This document shows positions 7,753 to 15,218 of a stretch of DNA of 22,190 bases, piece by piece; the first letter of the stretch is position 1; every line of letters begins with the position of its first letter. This DNA is from Spirochaetota bacterium (lineage in GTDB: Bacteria > Spirochaetota > UBA4802 > JAFGJZ01). The stretch is taken from assembly GCA_023396665.1 (NCBI GenBank), contig JAEWVL010000424.1:1-22190 (forward strand), read 5' to 3'. Below the pieces are notes generated by a model that saw nothing but the letters and a program-made list of their open reading frames with translations, had not been told where the DNA came from and ran no database searches. A program made the position numbers and the translations under genes.

Positions 7753-8190
7753 TTACCCTTTCTTGTTTATTATAACCTTTCCACCAGCTTTTTCAATCGC
7801 TGAAAGAGCAGCCGCTGAACAGGCATCAACAGTAATAGAAACTGCTTTTTTTACTGATCCTTTTGCCAGTAGCTTTACAGGCATACTTGTATCGTTTATC
7901 AAACGCAACTTCGCTAAAGATGCAGAATCGATTTCAGACAAACCAGTTTTTTCAATTTGCTCTAAATTAACAATTTGATATGTCATTTTGAAAACTGCAT
8001 TCGTAAAACCTCGTTTCGGCAAACGACGCTGAATAGGCATCTGCCCACCCTCAAACCAGGCACGATGTGTTGAACCGGAACGGGACATTTGTCCATTCAT
8101 ACCACGCCCGCAAGTCTTTCCTGATCCGCTCGCCTGCCCTCTTCCGACACGTTTACGATCTTTTATATAATCTGGTCTTACCAATTCCAT
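7753..8190 (-). CDS. rplO: 50S ribosomal protein L15
   Basis: L15 helps late steps of large-subunit assembly. The 145 residues start with a Gly/Arg-rich extended region (GRGQASGSGKTCGRGMNGQMSR, shown here only by its motif type) followed by FEGGQMPIQRRLPKRGF, the L15 signature. The C-terminal globular part ends with ALSAIEKAGGKVIINKKG. It lies between rpmD and secY as in most spc operons, 18 nt after rpmD. Confidence 0.96.
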   Translation of the reverse strand: MELVRPDYIKDRKRVGRGQASGSGKTCGRGMNGQMSRSGSTHRAWFEGGQMPIQRRLPKRGFTNAVFKMTYQIVNLEQIEKTGLSEIDSASLAKLRLINDTSMPVKLLAKGSVKKAVSITVDACSAAALSAIEKAGGKVIINKKG

Positions 8191-8208
8191 AATTACACCT
8201 TAATACAA

Positions 8209-8391
8209 TTATTTATGATCTTCTACGCTAACCAAATGGGATACTTTATCAATCATACCACGTATGACCGCATTATCCTCATGAACACGCTCACCGTTTA
8301 CTTTTCTTAAGCCCAAGGCTTCCAATGTTTTCCTCTGCGAGGGTTTTGTACCAATTGAACTCTTGAGCTGCTTAATAACTATTTTTCCCAT
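8209..8391 (-). CDS. rpmD: 50S ribosomal protein L30
   Basis: This 60-residue protein begins MGKIVIKQLKSSIG and contains KPSQRKTLEALGLRKVNGERVHEDNAVIRGMIDKV, which is the L30 core. The ATG at 8391 is chosen over an in-frame codon 24 bases upstream, because that longer form would run into the end of rpsE and add residues foreign to the family. AAGG lies nine nt before this ATG. L30 is a non-essential, two-stranded binder of 23S rRNA. Confidence 0.95.
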   Translation of the reverse strand: MGKIVIKQLKSSIGTKPSQRKTLEALGLRKVNGERVHEDNAVIRGMIDKVSHLVSVEDHK

Positions 8392-8402
8392 AATAGACAA
8401 CC

Positions 8403-8927
8403 TTACGCTTCCCACAGTTTATTCAAAGTTATTTCACGCAAATCTGCTGTTTCTTTGAGGCTTCTAAGCTGCATCAAACCATCAAGAGTCGCTTTGACAA
8501 TATTAATCGGATTACGAGAACCATTAGACTTTGCCAAAATATCAGAAATACCAACCTTTTCAACAACAGCACGAACAGAGCCACCTGCGATAATTCCGGT
8601 TCCAGGGGTTGCGGGCTTCAATATAACTCGGGCAGATTTAAATCTACCGATTACTTCATGAGGAATAGTATTTCCTTTCATATTTATCTGAAATACTTCT
8701 TTTTTTCCTGATTCTACACTTTTTCTTATAGCATCAGGAACTTCATTGGCTTTTCCAAAACCGATTCCGACATGCCCCTTACCATCACCAACAACCGCAA
8801 GAGCACTAAAAGAAAACCGGCGTCCGCCTTTTACTACTTTCGCAACACGGTTTATCACAACAATCTTTTCGGTTAATTCAAAATTGTCTGCATTTATCCG
8901 GCGTTTCCTATAAAGATTAGTATTCAT
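8403..8927 (-). CDS. rpsE: 30S ribosomal protein S5
   Basis: S5 shapes the mRNA entry tunnel with S3 and S4 and influences decoding accuracy. The 174 residues contain the N-terminal double-stranded-RNA-binding-like domain (KIVVINRVAKVVKGGRRFSF, VVGDGKGHVGIGFGKA) and the C-terminal domain (PATPGTGIIAGGSVRAVVE, SRNPINIVKATLDGL). GGRRFSF is the loop in which E. coli spectinomycin-resistance changes occur. AAAGGA lies six nt before the ATG. Confidence 0.97.
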   Translation of the reverse strand: MNTNLYRKRRINADNFELTEKIVVINRVAKVVKGGRRFSFSALAVVGDGKGHVGIGFGKANEVPDAIRKSVESGKKEVFQINMKGNTIPHEVIGRFKSARVILKPATPGTGIIAGGSVRAVVEKVGISDILAKSNGSRNPINIVKATLDGLMQLRSLKETADLREITLNKLWEA

Positions 8928-8941
8928 TGTTTATCCTTTTC

Positions 8942-9310
8942 TCAAACATCTATTCCGTTTTCTCTGAGAGAATCAGCAAAAGCTTTGATCTTACCATGGT
9001 ACAAATAACCATTTCTATCAAAATACAAAGAAACACAACCCATTTCCTTTGCTTTATCAGCAACTAACTTTCCAAGAATCTTGGCATTCTCTATATTAAG
9101 AATACCACGTTTACCGGTAAATTCTTTACAGAGTGTTGATATACCGAATATTGTGCGCTGATTCACATCATCAATTATCTGAGCGTAAAGAGAACGATTG
9201 TGTTTAGAAACACATATTCTTTTTCTATCAGAGGTTTTCGGCACAATAGTATGTTTTATCTTTGTGCGACGCTTAAGATAACGTTTTTGCAGTAATTTAA
9301 CTTTATTCAT
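8942..9310 (-). CDS. rplR: 50S ribosomal protein L18
   Basis: L18 binds 5S rRNA in the central protuberance. The 122 residues have a basic N-terminus (KRYLKRRTKIKHTI), the RICVSKHNRSLYAQIIDD strand and the C-terminal LGKLVADKAKEMGCVSLYFDRNGYLYHGKIKAFADSLRENG region, which is the usual F-D-R-x-G-Y-x-Y-H-G family end. Only two nt separate it from rplF. Confidence 0.96.
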   Translation of the reverse strand: MNKVKLLQKRYLKRRTKIKHTIVPKTSDRKRICVSKHNRSLYAQIIDDVNQRTIFGISTLCKEFTGKRGILNIENAKILGKLVADKAKEMGCVSLYFDRNGYLYHGKIKAFADSLRENGIDV

Positions 9311-9312
9311 TA

Positions 9313-9855
9313 TTATTTACCTGTTTTACCGGCTTTTCTGCGAATATTTTCACCCTCATACTTGATTCCTTTACCTTTGTAAGGTTCCGGACTCTTCAAT
9401 TTACGGATGTTAGCGGCAACCTGGCCGACAAGCTGCTTACTAAAACCTTTCACTTTAATATGAGTTTGATCGACAACAATGAGTTCAATTCCTTTTGGAG
9501 CCTTAAATATCACAGGATGTGAAAATCCAAGATTGAATTGGATATCCTTTCCCTGCTGCTGTGCTCTGTAACCAACACCATTAATCTCTAGGTTTTTTTC
9601 AAAACCAGTAGAAACGCCAGTAATAATATTGGCGATAAGTGCACGATACAAACCATGTTTAGCGTCCAAACGCTCCATAGTGTATGATTCGTCTATTTTA
9701 ACAATAAGATGTTCATTCTCAGCTACAACAGACAGTCCAGTGCAAAATTCACACGAGTCTTCACCCAGTGGTCCTTTTACTTTAATTGCATTATCTGAAA
9801 CCTGAAAAGTGACATTCTTCGGCAATAAAATCGGTTTTTTCCCTATTCGTGACAT
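9313..9855 (-). CDS. rplF: 50S ribosomal protein L6
   Basis: L6 lies next to the GTPase centre near the sarcin-ricin loop. The 180 residues begin MSRIGKKPILLPKNV and fold as two similar domains. The second ends in the signature SPEPYKGKGIKYEGENIRRKAGKTGK, given here as its family motif P-E-P-Y-K-G-K-G-I. The ATG follows GAGAG at about seven nt. It lies between rpsH and rplR, the normal order. Confidence 0.97.
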   Translation of the reverse strand: MSRIGKKPILLPKNVTFQVSDNAIKVKGPLGEDSCEFCTGLSVVAENEHLIVKIDESYTMERLDAKHGLYRALIANIITGVSTGFEKNLEINGVGYRAQQQGKDIQFNLGFSHPVIFKAPKGIELIVVDQTHIKVKGFSKQLVGQVAANIRKLKSPEPYKGKGIKYEGENIRRKAGKTGK

Positions 9856-9873
9856 GTTATACTCTCAATTTTT

Positions 9874-10278
9874 TTATACTATCTCACAAATAAGTTCACC
9901 ACCAACATTTTCCTTTTTGGCGAGCTTATTAGTAATAACACCTTTAGAAGTAGAAAGAATCCAGATGCCGGTATTATTATAAACCGGACGAAGATCCTCA
10001 GCCTTGATATACATACGTCTACCAGGAGTACTTTTTCTGGTTAATGAAGTAATCGCCGGAATATTCTCTTCAGAATACTTCAAATATACTCTCAACATTT
10101 TTGGAGTCTTCTGGTCATCCACAAATTTATAATTTTTTATAAACCCTTCATCCTTAAGGATTTTCACAATACTTTCCTTAATGTTTGAAGCCGGAACATC
10201 CACCTTTTGTTTCTGCGCATGCACGGCATTTCTAATACGGGTTAACAAATCTGCAATTGGATCTGAAATTGAACTCAT
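9874..10278 (-). CDS. rpsH: 30S ribosomal protein S8
   Basis: S8 binds helix 21 of 16S rRNA and in E. coli also represses the spc operon. The 134 residues begin SSISDPIADLLTRIRNAV and end with the S8 signature ILSTSKGVITNKLAKKENVGGELIC. TRKSTPGRRMYI matches the family central strand. A GAGG at six nt precedes the ATG. In E. coli the regulatory S8 target is at rplE; here the rplX-rplE gap is only 11 nt, so any such site would overlap coding sequence. Confidence 0.97.
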   Translation of the reverse strand: MSSISDPIADLLTRIRNAVHAQKQKVDVPASNIKESIVKILKDEGFIKNYKFVDDQKTPKMLRVYLKYSEENIPAITSLTRKSTPGRRMYIKAEDLRPVYNNTGIWILSTSKGVITNKLAKKENVGGELICEIV

Positions 10279-10325
10279 AATTTCCTCATTATTACAAAAA
10301 AATACAAAATGATAATTTACTCATA

Positions 10326-10511
10326 TCACCAAGAAGACTTGGTAACTCCGGGTATTTTTCCTTCACTTGCCAGTTTACGGAAACATACCCTGCACATATC
10401 AAATCGGCGCATAAATCCTCTGGGACGGCCGCATATAACACAACGATTATGGTCTCTTACTTTGAATTTTGAGCCTCGCAAATGTTTTGCGATCATACTG
10501 ATTTTAGCCAT
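10326..10511 (-). CDS. rpsN: 30S ribosomal protein S14, short zinc-binding type
   Basis: This 61-residue form has the zinc ribbon C24-x2-C27 and C40-x2-C43, with RPRGFMRRFDMCRVCFRKLA around it. It is the short C+ type, not the long zinc-free S14 of E. coli. S14 completes the small-subunit head next to S3 and S10. The 47-nt gap to rpsH contains only an AT-rich spacer and the rpsH ribosome binding site. Confidence 0.96.
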   Translation of the reverse strand: MAKISMIAKHLRGSKFKVRDHNRCVICGRPRGFMRRFDMCRVCFRKLASEGKIPGVTKSSW

Positions 10512-10520
10512 TAATAACTC

Positions 10521-11063
10521 CTAATCCCTGAAAGGCATTCCAAAACCATCTAAAAGGGCTTTGGCTTCTTCTTTAGTTTTTCCACTAGTAACAATCGTAA
10601 TATTTATACCGTAAATAGTCTCAGCTTTATCAATATTGATCTCAGGAAAAATAATCTGCTCTTTAACAGAGAAATTATAGTTACCAAAATTATCAAATGA
10701 TTTCGGAGAAATCCCCTTAAAGTCCCTAACCCGGGGAAGAGAGAAATTTATAAGGCGGTCTAGAAACTCATACATCTTATCGCCGCGAAGGGTCACCTTC
10801 ATACCAACTTCGTATCCTTCACGAATTTTAAAATTGGCGATTGACTTCTTCGCAACAGTTTTAACAGGTTTTTGTCCTGTAATTGCCGCAAGTTCATCAA
10901 GAGTTGACTGTAATTTCGCAGAATTAGAGTGTGCATCACCCATTCCCACATTCAAAACAACTTTTTCAATTTTCGGGATCTGCATTGTAGACTTGTACTG
11001 AAACTTTTCCAGAAGTGAAGTCTTTATATTTTTCGTATAATGCTCATGTAATCTAGCGGACAT
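10521..11063 (-). CDS. rplE: 50S ribosomal protein L5
   Basis: L5 binds 5S rRNA and contacts the P-site tRNA and S13. The 180 residues contain IPKIEKVVLNVGMGDA, ITGQKPVKTVAKKSIANFKIREG, VGMKVTLRGDKMYEFLDRLI, LPRVRDFKGIS and the C-terminal EAKALLDGFGMPF, all family landmarks in the correct order. The ATG lies 11 nt after the rplX stop. Confidence 0.97.
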   Translation of the reverse strand: MSARLHEHYTKNIKTSLLEKFQYKSTMQIPKIEKVVLNVGMGDAHSNSAKLQSTLDELAAITGQKPVKTVAKKSIANFKIREGYEVGMKVTLRGDKMYEFLDRLINFSLPRVRDFKGISPKSFDNFGNYNFSVKEQIIFPEINIDKAETIYGINITIVTSGKTKEEAKALLDGFGMPFRD

Positions 11064-11074
11064 TTCTAATACCC

Positions 11075-11401
11075 TTAATCAATACTTTTTCCGCATTTTC
11101 TACAAACACGGGATGATGATTTTTCATCTTTGCGAGCTCCAAGACGAACACCTTTTTTGCACTTATCGCAAAAATACATTACATTCGAAATTTGAAAAGG
11201 AAACTCCAATTTGATAATTCCCTTCTCCGCAGCATTCTGCTGATTTTGTTTAATATGCTTTGTTTTAATGTTAACACCTTCGACGATAACTTTGCCTTTC
11301 TTGCTATCAACAAACAAAACTTTACCACGTTTTCCACGATCAGACCCTGAAACAACGATTACCTGATCATCTTTCTTAATTTTTGATTTAATACCGATCA
11401 T
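11075..11401 (-). CDS. rplX: 50S ribosomal protein L24
   Basis: L24 starts large-subunit assembly and lies near the tunnel exit. The 108 residues carry a KOW motif (about 9-36, DDQVIVVSGSDRGKRGKV), then VEGVNIKTKHIK, and a C-terminal zinc-ribbon-like set C78-x2-C81 and C100-x2-C103. The ATG at 11401 is chosen because GGGGG lies six nt upstream and the sequence then begins as in the family. A codon 39 bases further up would add residues that overlap the rplN coding region. Confidence 0.96.
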   Translation of the reverse strand: MIGIKSKIKKDDQVIVVSGSDRGKRGKVLFVDSKKGKVIVEGVNIKTKHIKQNQQNAAEKGIIKLEFPFQISNVMYFCDKCKKGVRLGARKDEKSSSRVCRKCGKSID

Positions 11402-11411
11402 CAAATTCCCC

Positions 11412-11804
11412 CTATAGAACTTCAGGAGCAAGAGATACAATTTTCATAAATTTCTTCTCGCGAAGTTCTCTTGCGACAGGTCCGAAAATACGCGAACCTT
11501 TCGGTTCGCCCTTATTGTCAATAATAGCGACTGCATTATCATCAAAACGGATATAAGATCCATCAGATCGACGAACAGGTTTTGTAGTACGAACAATCAC
11601 CGCTTTAAGAACTGATTTAGTATGAACTTTTTTTCCATTTGAATCTTTCAAACCATATGAAGGATGAGCATCTTTTACCGCAACAACAATGATATCTCCA
11701 ACCGAAGCATACTTGCGCTTTGAACCGCCAAGTATCTTGATACACTGTACTTCCTTCACTCCTGAATTATCAGCAACGTTGAGACGTGTCTGCATCTGTA
11801 TCAT
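11412..11804 (-). CDS. rplN: 50S ribosomal protein L14
   Basis: L14 makes bridges to the small subunit. The 130 residues start MIQMQTRLNVADNSGVK and include ILGGSKRKYASVGDIIVVAVK, VRRSDGSYIRFDDNAVAIID and the end ELREKKFMKIVSLAPEVL. The usual length is about 122. The extra eight or so residues lie at about 49-63, in the loop that normally reads as a short Lys/Gly turn. AGGTGA lies about six nt before the ATG, in the rpsQ stop region. Confidence 0.97.
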   Translation of the reverse strand: MIQMQTRLNVADNSGVKEVQCIKILGGSKRKYASVGDIIVVAVKDAHPSYGLKDSNGKKVHTKSVLKAVIVRTTKPVRRSDGSYIRFDDNAVAIIDNKGEPKGSRIFGPVARELREKKFMKIVSLAPEVL

Positions 11805-11812
11805 GATATCAC

Positions 11813-12076
11813 CTATCTTACTTTTTCAACAATTTCAACTAGAGTAAACCTTTTCTCTTTAGAGAGCGGTCGAGTTTCCTGAATTCGAACCTTGTCACCA
11901 ATAGAAAGCTCATTATTCTGATCGTGACATTTCACACGTTTACTTTTTTTTACAAATTTCTTATACAAAGGATGCATAAGCATTGTCTCAACTTCTATAA
12001 CTGCAGTTTTATCCATTTTATTGCTTTTAACAATACCAATCAACTGCTTCCTAAGTTGGGTCTTTTTATCTTCCAT
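11813..12076 (-). CDS. rpsQ: 30S ribosomal protein S17
   Basis: S17 is an OB-fold protein that binds helix 11 of 16S rRNA early in assembly. The 87 residues show IGIVKSNKMDKTAVIEVET, HPLYKKFVKKSKRVKCHDQNNELSIGDKVRIQETRPLSKEKRFTLVEIV motifs in the expected order, here cited by family landmarks K-M-x-K-T-x-V and R-P-L-S-K-x-K. The ATG lies nine nt after the rpmC stop and is preceded by AAGGTAGGA. Confidence 0.96.
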   Translation of the reverse strand: MEDKKTQLRKQLIGIVKSNKMDKTAVIEVETMLMHPLYKKFVKKSKRVKCHDQNNELSIGDKVRIQETRPLSKEKRFTLVEIVEKVR

Positions 12077-12085
12077 CTTGTAGTC

Positions 12086-12286
12086 CTACCTTGTACGAAT
12101 ACCAAGTTTATATTCGTTCTTTATCGTCATAATCCGAGCAATCTTCTTCTTTTCATTCTTTATCAACTTGGTATTTGATAAATTACCGGTAACGACTTTA
12201 AAACGCGCCTGCTGTATCTGTTCTTTCGCCAGAGTCAACTCTTTATCGAGTTCCTCATCGGTCAATTCATATAAATGCCCTTTCAT
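12086..12286 (-). CDS. rpmC: 50S ribosomal protein L29
   Basis: This 66-residue two-helix protein sits at the tunnel exit next to L23. It contains LYELTDEELDKELTLAKEQ and ARFKVVTGNLSNTKLI, followed by KKIARIMTIKNEYKLG. The ATG at 12286 is chosen because GAGG lies six nt upstream. A TTG four codons earlier would overlap the rplP stop codon and is less likely. Confidence 0.94.
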   Translation of the reverse strand: MKGHLYELTDEELDKELTLAKEQIQQARFKVVTGNLSNTKLIKNEKKKIARIMTIKNEYKLGIRTR

Positions 12287-12294
12287 GGGTAACC

Positions 12295-12705
12295 TCAACC
12301 TTCAATAGAAATAACTTTGGTTCTTACAGGCAATTTTGATACCGCTGCACCCAAGGCCTCGAAAGCCAATTCCTTTTCAACGCCTGCCAGTTCAAAAAGA
12401 ATTCTTCCCGGAAGAATATGAGCCTCAAATCCTTCAGGATTTCCCTTACCTTTACCCATTCGTGTCTCAGCTGCCTTTTTAGTAAAAGGCTGATCCGGAA
12501 AAATTCGAATCCAGAGCTTTCCGCCACGCTTTACTTTGCGATTTATCGCGATACGAGCAGCTTCTATCTGACGGCTATTAATCTTTCCAGCCTCTAAAGA
12601 CTTGATAGCAAACTCACCAAAAGCAATGGAAGATCCATTATATGACAAACCGGACATTCTGCCACGGTGTATCTTACGATGTTTAACTTTATTCGGCATT
12701 AACAT
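12295..12705 (-). CDS. rplP: 50S ribosomal protein L16
   Basis: L16 helps position A-site tRNA. The 136 residues begin MLMPNKVKHRKIHRGRMSG and include GKLWIRIFPDQPFTKK, AETRMGKGKGNPEGFEAHILPGRILFELAGV, of which M-G-x-G-K-G is the tRNA-contact loop. Length and N-terminus fit the family exactly. AGGT lies nine nt before the ATG. The gene sits between rpsC and rpmC. Confidence 0.97.
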   Translation of the reverse strand: MLMPNKVKHRKIHRGRMSGLSYNGSSIAFGEFAIKSLEAGKINSRQIEAARIAINRKVKRGGKLWIRIFPDQPFTKKAAETRMGKGKGNPEGFEAHILPGRILFELAGVEKELAFEALGAAVSKLPVRTKVISIEG

Positions 12706-12726
12706 AGCAGTATACCTATACTATAA

Positions 12727-13407
12727 TTATTTAGTTTTTCTCTTAACGGTGTACTTGTCTTCGTCTTCACCATCTTTCTTTGAAAGTACATCCCCATTAT
12801 AAATCCAAACTTTAACACCAGTCAGACCATACGTTGTAAGCGCCTCATCAAATCCATAATCGATATCAGCACGTAATGTATGCAAAGGAATTCTTCCTTC
12901 TTTATACTTTTCCCTGCGGGCAATCTCTGCACCATTAAGGCGTCCAGAAATCATGATCTTTATTCCCTTAACACCACTTCGTGTCGCTGCACTAATCGCC
13001 TGCTTAACTGCTCTTCTGTAAGGGAAACGCGCTTCAAGTTGCTGACATATCTGCTGTGCAACCAATTGGGCATTTTTTTCAGATTTTTTAATATCGGTAA
13101 TATAAACGAACACTTTTTTCGTTACAAGCTTCTGAAGATCATTCTTGAGAAGCTCGTGATTAGCACCATTTTTACCTATCAAGACACCAGGTCTTCCAGC
13201 ATGTATATGAATATTAATCTTGTCTGCGAGTCGTTCGATACCAACTTTGGCAATAGCAGCATTTTTATGCTGTTTCTTCACATATTTTTCAATCTTAAGG
13301 TCTTCATGAAGATTATCACGATAATTTTTCTTTTCATCGTACCAGATAAAATTCCAATCTTTAACAACACCAATTCTCAGACCGACAGGATTAACTTTTT
13401 GTCCCAT
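12727..13407 (-). CDS. rpsC: 30S ribosomal protein S3
   Basis: S3 lines the mRNA entry site and takes part in the ribosomal helicase. The 226 residues have MGQKVNPVGLRIGVVKDWNF, a KH type II domain (about 40-110, with GRPGVLIGKNGAN as the GxxG loop), and the C-terminal domain with RRAVKQAISAATRSGVKGIKIMISGRLNGAEIARRE. AAGGAA lies about 12 nt before the ATG, a long spacing. The tail after DVLSKKDGEDEDKY is short and charged. Confidence 0.97.
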   Translation of the reverse strand: MGQKVNPVGLRIGVVKDWNFIWYDEKKNYRDNLHEDLKIEKYVKKQHKNAAIAKVGIERLADKINIHIHAGRPGVLIGKNGANHELLKNDLQKLVTKKVFVYITDIKKSEKNAQLVAQQICQQLEARFPYRRAVKQAISAATRSGVKGIKIMISGRLNGAEIARREKYKEGRIPLHTLRADIDYGFDEALTTYGLTGVKVWIYNGDVLSKKDGEDEDKYTVKRKTK

Positions 13408-13449
13408 AATTTTTACAGCTTTCCTTATTTAAAATAATATCAGATATGA

Positions 13450-13785
13450 TTATTCATCAGAAAGGACAACAGTAACATGACTCGTTCTTTTCTTGATACG
13501 AGAAGCACGTCCCCTTGCGCGCGCACAAAAACGCTTCATAAGAACAGATTCATCAATAGTTATCTTCTTAACATAAAGATTATCCTCTTTTATCTGAGGA
13601 TTGATAACACGAGCATTTGCCCCGGCAGAGCTTACTGTTTTAAAAATAATATTAGCTGATTTCTGCGGAAGAACCCGAAGTATATCGAGAGCTTCAGGAT
13701 AAGACACTCCACGAACTTTATCAGCAACCAATCTTGCTTTAAAGGGAGAAACACGAACTGTTTTTGCAAAAGCCTTTGCTTCCAT
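13450..13785 (-). CDS. rplV: 50S ribosomal protein L22
   Basis: L22 lines the exit tunnel with its long beta hairpin. The 111 residues include KTVRVSPFKARLVADKVRG, ALDILRVLPQKSANIIFKTVSSAGANA and the tunnel hairpin MKRFCARARGRASRIKKRTSHVTVVL. The hairpin has the typical length, with no macrolide-type deletion visible. AGGT lies seven to eight nt before the ATG. Confidence 0.97.
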   Translation of the reverse strand: MEAKAFAKTVRVSPFKARLVADKVRGVSYPEALDILRVLPQKSANIIFKTVSSAGANARVINPQIKEDNLYVKKITIDESVLMKRFCARARGRASRIKKRTSHVTVVLSDE

Positions 13786-13803
13786 AATATTTACCTGAAT
13801 AAA

Positions 13804-14088
13804 TTATCGTTTTTTTGCTACTTTGTCGTTTTTACTTGTATGCCCACGGTATGTTCTAGTAGGAGCAAATTCTCCGAGCTTATGACCTACCATATTTTCT
13901 GTCACATAAACCGGAATGAAAGCTTTGCCATTATGAACCATTAACGTATGACCCAACATCTCCGGAAAAATAGTCGAACGACGAGACCACGTCTTTATTG
14001 TTTTCTTAGATGAACTGGAATTCATCTCTTCAATCTTTTTGTAAAGCTTAAGATCAATAAACGGCCCTTTTTTAACAGAACGTCCCAT
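13804..14088 (-). CDS. rpsS: 30S ribosomal protein S19
   Basis: S19 joins S13 in the small-subunit head and reaches toward the large subunit. The 94 residues carry MGRSVKKGPFIDLKL, TWSRRSTIFPEMLGHTLMVHNGKAFIPVYVTENMVGHKLGEFAPTRTYRGH landmarks (family core P-F-x-D, T-W-S-R-R-S, G-H-K-L-G-E-F). Its ribosome binding site AAAAGGAAAT lies inside the end of rplB, with only two nt between the genes. Confidence 0.97.
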   Translation of the reverse strand: MGRSVKKGPFIDLKLYKKIEEMNSSSSKKTIKTWSRRSTIFPEMLGHTLMVHNGKAFIPVYVTENMVGHKLGEFAPTRTYRGHTSKNDKVAKKR

Positions 14089-14090
14089 AT

Positions 14091-14915
14091 TTATTTCCTT
14101 TTAGATATAATCATACTGTTAGAATATTTTTTCTTTTTACGAGTTTTGTATCCTTTCGTCGGAACACCGGTTGGAGATACCGGATGACGTTTACCGGAGG
14201 ATTTTCCTTCACCACCACCGAGTGGATGGTCTACGGGATTCATCGCACAACCACGAACGCTCGGTCTTTTGCTCATCCAACGACTTCTACCGGCTTTACC
14301 TATGGTAACATTACTGTGATCTTTATTTCCGATAGTGCCAATTGTAGCGGTACATTCGCTATGAACTTTTCTCATTTCACCAGAAGGAAGCTTAATAATA
14401 CAGTACACATCCTCATAACCAGAAATCTGAGCAGTAGTTCCTGCAGAGCGAACAAGCTGCCCGCCCTTTCCCGCATGAAGCTCAATATTATAGATGTTTG
14501 TACCAACGGGAATATTCTTTAACTTCATTGAATTTCCCGGTTTAATCTCACATTTTTCCGAAGAGATTACAACATCGCCTACCTGAACAGATTCAGGTGC
14601 AACAATATAACGTCTCTCACCGTCAGCATAACACAATAGAGCAATGTTTGCAGATCTGTTAGGATCGTACTCGATTGTCTCAATTTTAGCCGGTATATTG
14701 AATTTATTACGTTTAAAGTCAATTATTCTGAATTTCTTTTTATGACCACCGCCACGGCGTCTTACAGAAATTCGGTTACCGGCACCACGTCCGGAATTTT
14801 CAGATTTACCCTTGGTGAGAGCTTTAAAGGGTCTATCGGCAGTTAACTCTTCATAAGTCAATGTTGTCTTATAACGCAACGTCGGTGTAACTGGTCTGTA
14901 TGTTTTAATACCCAT
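14091..14915 (-). CDS. rplB: 50S ribosomal protein L2
   Basis: L2 is among the most conserved large-subunit proteins and supports subunit joining and the peptidyl-transferase region. The 274 residues have the N-terminal GRGAGNRISVRRRGGGHKKKFR, the central OB and SH3-like domains, and MNPVDHPLGGGEGK with the conserved His of the VDHP motif. The C-terminus GVPTKGYKTRKKKKYSN is the usual basic tail. It lies between rplW and rpsS. Confidence 0.98.
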   Translation of the reverse strand: MGIKTYRPVTPTLRYKTTLTYEELTADRPFKALTKGKSENSGRGAGNRISVRRRGGGHKKKFRIIDFKRNKFNIPAKIETIEYDPNRSANIALLCYADGERRYIVAPESVQVGDVVISSEKCEIKPGNSMKLKNIPVGTNIYNIELHAGKGGQLVRSAGTTAQISGYEDVYCIIKLPSGEMRKVHSECTATIGTIGNKDHSNVTIGKAGRSRWMSKRPSVRGCAMNPVDHPLGGGEGKSSGKRHPVSPTGVPTKGYKTRKKKKYSNSMIISKRK

Positions 14916-14929
14916 TATCTTGTTCCTGC

Positions 14930-15211
14930 TTATTTATCAAATAACTCGATTTTATCACCCTTTTTCAAGGTAACGATTGCCTTTTTCCAACCGGACTTAA
15001 CACCGATCGTGTACTTGTTCCGTTTTAGCTTTGATCGAACCAATGAAACGTTCACAGCCACAGGACGAACCTTAAAAATACTTTCGATAGCGTCCATTAC
15101 CATCAACTTATTCGCTGAAGAAGCAACTTTGAATACATACTTTCCGGAATCAGCCAAAACAGTGGACTTCTCAGTTACTATCGGTTTGATAATCACATCA
15201 CTAAGATTCAT
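14930..15211 (-). CDS. rplW: 50S ribosomal protein L23
   Basis: L23 at the tunnel exit is the docking site for trigger factor and SRP. The 93 residues include DVIIKPIVTEKS, YVFKVASSANKLMVMDAIESIFKVRPVAVNVSLV and KSGWKKAIVTLKKGDKIELFDK, shown here by the family landmarks P-x-x-T-E-K-S and G-W-K-K-A-x-V-x-L. It follows rplD by seven nt. Confidence 0.96.
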   Translation of the reverse strand: MNLSDVIIKPIVTEKSTVLADSGKYVFKVASSANKLMVMDAIESIFKVRPVAVNVSLVRSKLKRNKYTIGVKSGWKKAIVTLKKGDKIELFDK

Positions 15212-15218
15212 TATATAC

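Noticed and set aside
8392..8415. Longer N-terminus for rpmD
   Set aside because: It overlaps the rpsE stop and adds residues outside the L30 family; the ATG at 8391 gives the normal 60 residues.
11402..11440. Longer N-terminus for rplX
   Set aside because: It would overlap the rplN coding end, while GGGGG directly precedes the ATG at 11401 and the family start fits that ATG.
12880..13437. 185-codon open frame on the plus strand opposite rpsC
   Set aside because: It overlaps a clear rpsC gene, its product has no recognisable motif, and AT-rich DNA often gives such frames.
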